Positions 34,853 through 44,000 of a DNA stretch of 64,000 nucleotides are shown here, piece after piece. The notes below the pieces were generated by a model that did not search any database, was not told where the DNA came from, and worked only from the letters and a program-made list of their open reading frames with translations. The stretch is from NCBI RefSeq assembly GCF_022458985.1, contig NC_061779.1:21621001-21685000 (forward strand), in the 5' to 3' direction. Within the stretch, counting starts at the first letter, position 1; every line of letters starts with the position of its first letter. The position numbers and the translations under genes were made by a program. Origin of the DNA: Mugil cephalus. Taxonomy: Eukaryota > Chordata > Actinopteri > Mugiliformes > Mugilidae.

Positions 34853-34926
34853 AGGCACCACTGGGATTCGAACCCAGGATCTCCTGTTTACTAGACAGGC
34901 ACTTTAACCAACTAAGCCATGGCGCC
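34853..34926 (-). tRNA. tRNA-Thr (anticodon AGT), copy 2
   Basis: Identical to the copy at 32181-32254 except one base: position 7 is A instead of G, which turns the 7-66 G-U wobble into an A-U pair. The A box, B box and AGT anticodon are intact, so it should be functional. Flanks on both sides are also recognisably shared with copy 1 (for example GACTGTGCAGCAG on one side and CCAATCAAATCA on the other), so the whole unit was duplicated. As in copy 1, TTTGTCTTT follows the gene and no TTTT run is close. Confidence 0.95.
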
Positions 34927-35089
34927 TCTGGCTTTGTTGAAGTATGTCATATCTTCGTTCTGGTAAGCTTAGTTTTAAGTTACCTTATTAGCCAGACCTG
35001 CCAGACCAATCAAATCACTCAGCCAGGCTTCATGAGGTGTTGTACAGAGGAGTAGCAGCTACATAGGCGTACATATCTCCCAAAAAATG

Positions 35090-35240
35090 GTTTAATAAGG
35101 AATCTGGACTTGAAGAGTTTCTTGAAGACGTTTCACCGCTCATCCAAGTAGCTTCTTCAGTTCTAAGGCACTGGTGGGAAGCTGAGGTTTAAATAGGAAA
35201 ACTCTGTGGGTAAAACCATTCAGAAACCTCCCAACACATA
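35090..35240 (+). mobile_element. Fish retroelement-associated repeat fragment
   Basis: Contains CTTGAAGACGTTTCACC, CTCATCCAAGTAGCTTCTTC and GCACTGGTGGGAAGCTGAGG in a row, a signature I know from many teleost interspersed copies. Related pieces occur at 17479 (plus) and 62131 (inverted). I associate the family with Penelope-like retroelements, with moderate certainty. Confidence 0.5.
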
Positions 35241-35332
35241 GAAGGTAAGGAACAGAAAGTTTTGTTTTTACAAACACAGCACCACAACTAACACAAATGT
35301 GAGGAAGTGGCATGGAGGAGACAGGATGACTG

Positions 35333-35582
35333 CACCACACGCAGCTGGACATCCAGAACCTGTCGGACTGAGAGCTCGCTCAGCCGGAGGAAGATGTTTT
35401 AGCCAGAGGACTGAACTTTGCCGTAACACCAGAGCAAATTCAAGCTGTTGACCTCGTCACCACCACAGAATCGACTATAATGAACAACAAACTCACACAA
35501 GACAACTGGGACGACCATCCAGTTATGTGCAGAGGTGTTTTACTCTCTGTGTCATGAAACTCCAGTGAGAACCTAACTCATA
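35333..35582 (+). pseudogene. Decayed retroelement ORF (possibly Penelope-like)
   Basis: One frame, broken by a TGA at 35369, reads HHTQLDIQNLSD, then ELAQPEEDVLARGLNF and TPEQIQAVDLVTTTE, then NNKLTQDNWDDHP. The text is low in bias and resembles the N-terminal region of a fish retroelement polyprotein, which fits the repeat fragment directly upstream. No reverse transcriptase or endonuclease motifs remain, so it is a short dead remnant. Confidence 0.4.
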
Positions 35583-35772
35583 TACAGACACGAATTGTGT
35601 CTGAATGAGATTATATAGTGTTTCATATCCATAAATACATAGGGAAGGAGGACTGGGGCAAACAGACCCCCACACTCAACTATAGAACTATAGGTTTCTG
35701 CTGGGTTTTTACCTACAGATATTCCCATTAAAACCTCAAACTTCCCACCAGTTCCTTGAGGAAGCTATTGAG

Positions 35773-35837
35773 ATAAGTGGTGAATCCAGGCTCTCCTGAT
35801 TACTAGACAGATACTTTAACTAACTAAGCCACGGCTT
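35773..35837 (-). pseudogene. Truncated, decayed tRNA-Thr (AGT) copy
   Basis: The reverse strand reads GCCGTGGCTTAGTTAGTTAA, then ATCTGTCTAGTAATCAGGAG and CCTGGATTCACCACT. The D arm and AGT anticodon loop are recognisable, but the 5' acceptor strand, B box and anticodon stem are mutated and the 3' acceptor is lost. This is a fossil third member of the local tRNA-Thr cluster. Confidence 0.75.
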
Positions 35838-36240
35838 AGAAAGATTGCTTCGAAATTCAACTTACACCCAGTTTCTACCAGTGGGTTTAGACTTAGAGCC
35901 TCTCTGTCAAGAACCACACAAAGTACCAGTACTGGCATCTCTCACAGGAGACAGGAAGTGGGCAGGAAGTCTACACTTGCATCTGAAGTCTTGATATTGA
36001 CTTGATTATGTATGACACATGACATGTGATGATGTTACGATGGTTTCACTTTGAAATCATTTTGTTCACTCAAGCTATTATCTCAAAGGCATTTCCAGTG
36101 CGACATGTGTTTTGAATCGCAATAAAATCAGACACTGGGATTTAGATGCATGGCTGTATTACTCCACTCAAAACTAAATTACAATTAGGTGACATTTGCT
36201 AGTTAGCAGGAAAAACAATTGTCTAAATCATAATCCACTC
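35838..36240. other. Intergenic, no feature recognised
   Basis: AT-rich sequence between the tRNA fossil and LINE-tail repeats. Nothing is supported. Confidence 0.5.
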
Positions 36241-36245
36241 CTGAA

Positions 36246-36365
36246 AAATTAAACATAGAATAGAATAGAATAGAATAGAATAGAATAGAATAGAATAGAA
36301 TAGAATAGAATAGAATAGAAAAACCTTTATTTGTACCACAATAGGGAAATTTCCAAGCATGTGTG
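36246..36365 (-). mobile_element. Non-LTR retroelement 3' tail with (ATTCT)n satellite
   Basis: On the minus strand, GGAAATTTCCCTATTGTGG and then CAAATAAAGG run into about 15 units of ATTCT. This is the form of a fish LINE or SINE 3' end: a 'fresh-end' hairpin word, an AATAAA-like word, and a short tandem tail produced by target-primed reverse transcription. Confidence 0.6.
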
Positions 36366-36447
36366 AAATAAATGAGTGTTGACCTAAAAGGTGCAGTGAT
36401 GCAGAAATTCTCAATCAAGGTTCCTCTAGTGTCCTTGAATGCAGCTT

Positions 36448-36580
36448 TAGGCTTTAGGCTTCAGACTTTATTTGTCCAGGAAGGGAGATTTGTTTCCACT
36501 TGACTGTACACATATTCAACACAACAGAAAATTGGACATGACAAGAAAACAAGAAAAATAAAGTCATTGGGGTCTGTTAT
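36448..36580 (-). mobile_element. Second non-LTR retroelement 3' tail
   Basis: The minus strand carries AAATCTCCCTTCCTGGACAA followed by ATAAAGTCTGAAGCCTAAAG with a repeated GCCTAAA-type tail. This is the same kind of terminus as the neighbour at 36246-36365 but a different copy, in the same orientation. Confidence 0.45.
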
Positions 36581-36962
36581 TTAGGGTCACTGTGGCTCTT
36601 TCCCCTGTGAGCTCATCGGAATTTAAAAGTCTGATATCTCCGACCTGATGGTAGTGGGATGAGGTGTTGGTTGAGTGGGTGCGTATTGTCCTGGTCTATT
36701 GAGACTGCAAATCATCTTATGGATCAATTGTTCAGTTGTACGAGGTTGGGTGTGGGAAAACCAAGGAAAAAGGAAGGAACAAGATGTGCTGTTAAAGAGA
36801 GTTTGTTCAGGTTGGTTTCCATTTTTTGCCAAAATGTGCAGAAAACAATAGCTTCTTGTAAGGAAGTCAGAAAATGACGTGTAATATGGCCGTTCTATTT
36901 AGAAAATTTACCACAGACATTACGACTGGTGTGATCCTGATGTTTTTTTTTCTTTACCATTA

Positions 36963-37037
36963 TCTTCTTCTTCTTCTTCTTCTTCTTCTTCTTCTTCTTC
37001 TTCTTCTTCTTCTTCTTCTTCTTCTTCTTCTTCTTCT
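36963..37037. repeat. (CTT)n microsatellite
   Basis: About 25 perfect CTT units. The plus-strand poly-leucine ORF across it is an artefact. Confidence 0.95.
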
Positions 37038-39860
37038 CCTCGTATCTGTGCAGGCAGAGCAGCAGAGTGCTCTGAATACGTGTCCCCTCCTGAGAAAACC
37101 TTTTATTGGGTCTTAAGCGTGACTAAATATATCACAAGATGAAAGTCACTGGGAACGTCAGTGGCACAAAGCACGCTAGGTAATTTAATGTGACAGCAGC
37201 CCCCAAACCATCACACACACATTTGGCTGAACTTGACCTTTTCCTACCTCCCTCTGTGTTCACATGCAACACATGTAAAGTTAGTGCTGCATGTTATACC
37301 TTCACTGCCAGAGTGGAGGGCTAGTCAGCGCCGTCCCTCCAGGGTTGAATACCAGAGCACTGATTTGCATGTTCTGATCATATCGAGGTCTATACAACAT
37401 AACTGTACAACATCAAGAAGAGTCATGGCACAACAAAGTTAATATCTCTGTTCATCACCTCATATAAGGTTTGTAAATGGTTCATTAATTCATTTACAAA
37501 CCTTTGTGTTATTGTATAGATGGATGCATTCACACGGGTTCCTTTAAAAATCAAGTTTTAATGGTTAGTAAGTAATTTCACACTTCTTTTGTTAAGTCTG
37601 GTTATGCATGTTAATGAACTGATTCGGTTCAGTTGTCTAGAAAGCCTCAAATGATCCAATCAGTCAGTTCTTTATCAGCCACATTAGCTGTGTGGCTCTA
37701 GTCAGGACAATTTGGACAATTTCTGTGACAGATTCTCCTTTTAATATAAAAAGTTTTGTTCTTGCTTTATTTCCTGTCTGTCTTTTCCCTCCAGTGTGAT
37801 TATTTGATTGGTTTCTTCTTGTGTGCTCCTCCCTGAGTAGTCTCACCTGTAGGTCTTTAGCCTTAGTATATGCTGTACAGCTGTGTCTGTTCATTCAAAT
37901 GTTCTCTTACTCTGGATATACCTGTTCACGTACCCTCATGATTCCTTGTGTTTTTGTTCCTCGCGTTTTTGACACAATGACATCACCCAAAACCCAGTAA
38001 AATCCCATCAGTCAGAGTCACACTAGAGTTAATTAAGAGCTGGTACCATGCTAAAATACTAAGATAAAATGCTGCACATGGAATATATGCAACAAAACGA
38101 CACAATCCTCATTAGTATGTTCATGCAGACCCACAGCGAGCAGGGAACTGTAGGTTTTAAGTCTCTTTTGGACTCCTTTTTAATATTATTGTCACGGTTC
38201 CAAATCTCAGCAATTAGCTAGTATGATTACTAATGGGACTGCTGGCCAAACCAATTAGAGTTAAATCGTGGGAAAGTGTGCTCTATTTAGTCTGAAGTCT
38301 ACTGTGTAGGAAATTCAACAAGCCTTTTTCAGCAAAACACCCAAAGCCACTCAGGTCCTGGGAGGAGCTGAACTGGAACACCAAGCGACGAAGAGGAGGG
38401 AAACTTTTCTGTAGGAAGTGGCACTGTACTGCAGTGTACTCACAGAGGGTCCACTGTTTGCCCATAGGAGAGCAGCAAGACGGGCCGAGGGGCCCCCTTC
38501 TTTACAAAATGGAGCAAAAACACAACAATCCCTTTATTCAGCTGTTTGGACCTGCCATCTGAACAGCAGCTCGTCATTAAATTAACATCACAGCAGGCGC
38601 GCGCCCTGGCCCTTGCTTCTCGGGGCATTGTGGTGCACTCAGAAGGAAACTCATTCTTTCAGGGGATACCAGGTCAAAAAGCAAGGGTGGCATCGGCTCG
38701 CCCTAGCAGTCTTTCTTGGCGATGAGAAATGGGAACATTCGCTGTGCTGCTGTGTTAGCCCTCGCAAGGCCGAGCGCTGAAAGGACAACCTTTTTAATCC
38801 CTGGCAGCCGTGAAGGACAAAGACAGATTTGCTTTTTGTTTTTGATGCTGTGCCACTTTCTAGCTATATCCTCCCCGAGGAGAGGACTGTAGCCGATGCC
38901 AAAGCCTCTGACCACTGGTGAGGCTGCGACACATTTTACTGCTGCGAGGCTGAGGCTGTGTTGGCTGTAGACTCATGTGTGGTGCACCTGCTCGGGGGAA
39001 GTGTCTTTGAATAAGTTCCCCAATGGTTTTTCAATAGAAAGATTTGTATGTTGGTAGTGCAAGGCCTGGCTCCGGCAGCCAACAATAAATTAGCTCCCGA
39101 GCAGCGCTGAAACACAGTTTGGACAAAACTAAAGCCGAACCGCTTTCAGCACAGACGCATTTAAAACCAAGATTTATAAGAAATGCAGCCACATCACAAT
39201 CTACATAAACATTATCAGGTTTCATCACCCATTTGAAACAGTCGGGAAAAACACTCCAACCTGTGTGAAAGGGCTAATATATTTTAGTCAGACAGTTGCC
39301 TCAAGCTTTTTGGCTTAAAAACCTGTCTGGGAAAACACATTCAGATCACCAGAGGAGGAATGAGAATAGATGTACAAGAAGGACGATAAAGTTTAAACCA
39401 ACAATAACGTATTTCTGATGCACCCAATATTCACTCTCTTTTAGCTCTGTTTTTGGTCTCCTCAAACTCATGCTCTTTAGCTTTTTAAATGACTTGCTTT
39501 GTCTGTCTGCATTTCCAAGAGCATGGTTCCTGCTGGAGCACGAAACAACTCTGTAAGTCCGTTGAGAGTGAGTGGATCAGTGACTTGTGCTGAGCAGCTC
39601 AACAATGAGCTCAATGCTACATATAGGCTTTAACGTCACTGCAGTGTAAATTATGGACATTGGGTGCAATGTTTGCTAAATCATGTTCCTCATTTTTACA
39701 AAATGTCCACCGTATGATTCATATTCGTGTCAGCTGTAAAAAAGATGGGAATGAAAGAGATCATCTTCCCTGTACTGTAGTCTATAAAATTGCGTTTAAA
39801 GTGAAATAATGACCTCATAATGTCCTCAAACTGATTGATGCCTGTGCTCCATCCAACCTT
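37038..39860. other. Intergenic, no gene recognised
   Basis: Unique-looking sequence downstream of crabp1. The interval 38440-39240 has higher GC and mixed composition and is a candidate for conserved non-coding DNA. No ORF with a recognisable domain was found. Confidence 0.45.
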
Positions 39861-39864
39861 TCAC

Positions 39865-40275
39865 TTAGACCTCAGGTTCAAACAAGACATTTAGCCTGCA
39901 CTCCTGATTGTGAGCTAGGTACTGGATGATGCCAAGAACCCCAAGAACAACAACAACAAAAAAGCTACAATATTGCTCCTTTTCATTGTATTTGTATTTA
40001 AGGAGCTCTTTGTCTCTGAAAGTGATGGCTTTTGTGAAAAGACTGAAGCACAAGAGTGCAGATAGACCACAGACCAACAACACTGCCTCTACATAATGAG
40101 AAATGTTCTCATTTAACTTTTGACTGAATTCCAAAATACATTTTGCAAAAGAAGTGTCTCCACATAATTTCAAACCTGTTGCATAGAATGAAAGAACTTG
40201 TGTCGTCTGTCTCAAGTTGACTCAGTTGATGAAGATGCTCATGCAAACACAGTCTGTTCTTCTCTGGAAGGTTTG
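39865..40275 (-). pseudogene. Membrane-like ORF, possibly a decayed tetraspanin-type terminal exon
   Basis: A minus-strand open frame (116 codons to the stop at 39865) has two hydrophobic segments, around EAVLLVCGLSALLCFSLF and SFFVVVVLGVLGII. Before the first one comes CGDTSFAKCILEFSQKLNEN. The C-x(5)-Q-LNEN then membrane then short charged tail pattern resembles the end of the large loop, last membrane helix and tail of tetraspanins. A good acceptor (poly-T, then CCTTCCAG) sits at about 40246, but an in-frame TGA lies between it and the ORF. No start or earlier membrane helices are found nearby. It could equally be a chance AT-rich ORF. Confidence 0.2.
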
Positions 40276-40739
40276 CAAAAAAAAGTAGAGCATGTAATAA
40301 ATAATGGAACCGAATTGGGGACTAAAGCATGATGGGATGTAGAGTATTCAACCTGAGGATCTTTGCAAGAGGCAATTTAATTTTGAAACTCGGTGTGGTC
40401 AACATGTGCCACTGATACCACTGATGGATGTGTACAGATGTGATATTCCTGTACTTGTGACAACAACCAGGTGTTATATGATAAAGTTCTTCAACGCCAT
40501 GCTTCCTCAGTCGAGGAGCCATATTAATCTAGTCCAGTTACTCTAATACTGATGAAACCACGGGCCTGCAAACATCACGTGATGATTTGCTCTGCTTTTA
40601 AGATAAACAAAGAAACTTCTGGAAATATTTGGTTTTCATTTAAAGATGCTCTGTGGAGCTTTCAACCACTAGGGGTGCTATAGAGTGACAGTCTATAGTG
40701 CATCCTATGTATAAATGAATTTAATGAAGAAACGGGCTG

Positions 40740-41077
40740 AGATGGCATGGTTTCAGTTTTTTATTTTTTCCTCTCGTCAAACATGAACACTTGATTGATG
40801 CAAACAATGACTAAGTGCTGTGTAAACAGCTGACACCAGGGTTGCAGACATAGACACTGAGATATCAAGCTACTGAACTGCAGACACAATACTCACTAGA
40901 AAGAACCAGGTTACAGACACAGTGCTATATATGTGGTTTCTGGAGACTACGCAGATAGATGCAGAGAGATTACACGTGACACTTTGCAAATGCGTTAGCG
41001 TGGCAGAATGTTGTTGGGTTCAGACGAGCGGCGGCCCAGCTGGATTCCCGCCTCGTCCCGATGAAGGTTGAAAGGTT
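40740..41077 (-). other. crabp1: crabp1 3' UTR
   Basis: Minus-strand sequence from the crabp1 stop codon to just past the AATAAA at 40765-40760. A UTR of about 330 nt suits the short CRABP1 mRNA. The end is inferred from the hexamer. Confidence 0.65.
40760..40765 (-). terminator. crabp1 polyadenylation signal (AATAAA)
   Basis: TTTATT on the plus strand; a canonical hexamer about 315 nt after the stop codon on the minus strand, within an A-rich setting. Confidence 0.6.
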
Positions 41078-44000
41078 TCACTCCCGCACATAAATCCGCG
41101 TGCACACAACGTCATCGGCCCCGAAAGTCTGGAGTAAACAAAAAGACAGTTTCAACCACATGATGGTGATTAGCCGTTTTAGCATTCACAGTGTAAAGTG
41201 TTTTACTTCCACATACACAGCGGGCCTGCAAAGAGAATGTGAATCTTAAACTCTGCCCACACAGCTCTGACACTGCTGATTTAGTCACTGATGTTTATGA
41301 AATACTGTGTGCATGAAATACTTTCACATATTTAATGTGACCAGACCACAACCCAACATCAAACATCAAAACCCTCAAACACTGATGTATGTGCCACAAC
41401 ATCACAATCTAGGTCATCCCACAGAATAATCATGATGAAACCCAAGGAAACTTTTCAGTGACGGATTTATGCACAGGCCCGAGCCCAGTCTTCTGATGTC
41501 TTCCTTTTTGATTTTATTTCAGGGTGATGCAGCTCGAGAAAAAAAAAAATCACACAACTTTTCCCTTAAAGTATTTTCAGACTAAACCAATTAAACGGAT
41601 CATGCAAATCATATGGAAATGTGTCCCACTTACAGTGTGAACTGCCACACACAATCAGACCATCGCTTTATGATCGCTGGCCCTGCTTTGAGCTTTGAGC
41701 TAAAGCTCCGCGCCTGTTGGGTCGTCTCCGCGTCTGAGGCTTTTTTTTTTTTTTTTTGCAAACAGATATAATTCAGATTCAGACAATGTTGGACTTGGTG
41801 TTTCCAGATTCATGTGTCAGTGAGAAAAGAGGTTGTCTGGGACATCTGGAGATGCTGAAAGTCTTCCAAGATTTTAGTGATACTGTATTTATTTAATCAG
41901 CATCACATGCTGAGTAATTTGAAAATATGTTTTTTTTTATCTGTTAATGTTTTGTGCTGTGATGTTCAAGAGCTGTTGGTTTAGCACCAAACTGAATATA
42001 ACTGAAGACAAGAAAATATTAGATTTCATATTTACACATACACGTATAAAATAGATTGATTGGCCAGTACGGTATATAACTCGATAACTCTTACTTTGAA
42101 AGTGATACAGACAGCATTAAGCCACACAGGGTCGAGTGTGTCGTCCACAAACTAGAGGGTCAATGGTTTGATCCCTGGCACATAGATCACATGCTCAAGT
42201 GTCCCTGAGACAGTGAGTAGCTCCCAGTGCTCGTCAGTGTCTTTGTGTGTGTGTCTGTGTGAATTAATGGGTAGATGTGTGTGTCTATAAAGTGCTCTGA
42301 GTACCAAAAAGTAGGAAGGCGCTATACATACTTAGAGAGAGACCATTTACTTTGAACGAGTTGATTTTATAGCATCACATGACTAAAATTTAATGAATGT
42401 CAATTTGTATTTGTATAGTTCATGATGGTTTTAAAAAAGGTGACGCACAAAAGGACACAGTCAAGCTGCTGTGGCATCAAAAGGTGTCTCAGGTGAAGCA
42501 TGGCCAAGATTTACTGGTTAATGTTTCCATGGTAACAGCTGCTCGTCGCGCGCCCAGAGTCACAGACTAGGATGACTATGAATAAAGTATTCAGAACTGA
42601 GACTCTGCGGAGGGTGTGCTGTGGCTGTGGGACGGGATGAAGAGGGGACTGAGGTGAGAAAAGCCGAGAAACTCAGAAACCCGGCAACTGTCGCTGCTGT
42701 CGCAGCTCAGCCAGATCGATCCCCATCAGTGCATGAACGCTTCAGCTCCTCCAGGGCAGCGGGGCCTACGGTGTCACCAGAGGGTCAGGCGCTGCAACAC
42801 ATTCTGCTTTTATCGCCTAAACACCAGAGGACGATTTATACGCTCTGCCCTCACAGCTGGTCGGCCCTAACAACAAGGGGCTTCGAGAGACAAACCGTAT
42901 AAGTGAAGGTTTGACTGAAGCTGCCCTCTTCGCTCTCAAACATCCTGTAATGCCATTTTCAGCATTTAAACCTTTTATATTGTTGTTAGTGACTCATGCC
43001 TTTTGGACAATCATCATATAAAATCTCTATGAACTATAAAGCTGAGCGTGGGAGTGTTGAAGGCTGGGAGGAGGAAGCCGCTGAGTCCCTGAGAACTGTT
43101 TGTCATTTACGTTGGCCTTAGACTTCTCCCCTGCATACGGTTAGAGCGGCTTTAGACCCAGTGACTCCTGCCCATATTAATCTGGTTAAATAATGGAGAA
43201 ATTACTGCAGCATCAGTGTAGCAGCTCCTCTTGTTCCCCTCTCACATCTCTCCATGGGGTGGATGAAAGCTCTGTTACTTGAGCAACAGCCTCTCTCATT
43301 TCCTTTATGGATGAATCTCCAGGGTGACTTTATACACTCCCTGCCTTGTTTCATTAACTATTTCTCAAACCGAGGCGACTAACTGCTCCATCTTCATGCA
43401 TCTAACGTCTTCTGGGTCTCCATGAGAACAAGCCTTGAAACAGGCAAATCATACAGATGAGCTACCGATCAGATCTCTAGACGCTTTCTTAAATCCTTTT
43501 TTTTTTTTTTTTTGTCTTCCTTGTCTTTGTTCATTCAGCCGGGCCAGATATTAGAATTCACCAGGCTGCTTCGGAGCTCTCGGAGAACGTTGCTATATCT
43601 GCTAAGATGCTTTGAGTGAGAAGATGAGTCATGGCTGTGCACTCACCAGTGTGAGCTCATCTCCGTTCAGCTCTCGGGTCCAGTAGGTTTTGGGGCCGTC
43701 GCCATTCACCAGGGTCTGCTGACAGTGAATCTTGTTCTCAGTCTCCCAGGTGGCGAGGCTCTGCAGGAGGAGGGACAACAGGGCGGGAAGGTCAGAAAAC
43801 ACGAGGATCTGCAAGACATGCCCTCACGTAACACTGTAAGGTGATGATTGGTTTGCTTTAACAACACACTCAGTTACAACTGTTTTGAGATCTGACACCA
43901 CTTCTCAAAGCATATTTGCTACAAGTCAAAACAATCATACGAAGTTACTACTTTTTAGAATTGTTGTGTTTGACACATAGTGGGTGGCATGGTGCAGATC

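Noticed and set aside
35369-35371. TGA within the retroelement-like frame considered as recoding
   Set aside because: The fragment is short, the rest of the element is missing, and decay explains the stop.
36874-37116. ORF with poly-leucine segment resembling a membrane protein
   Set aside because: It is the (CTT)n microsatellite read in one frame.
40216-40245. In-frame TGA before the membrane-like ORF considered as a selenocysteine codon
   Set aside because: No SECIS-like structure was seen downstream, and the frame itself is not established as a gene.
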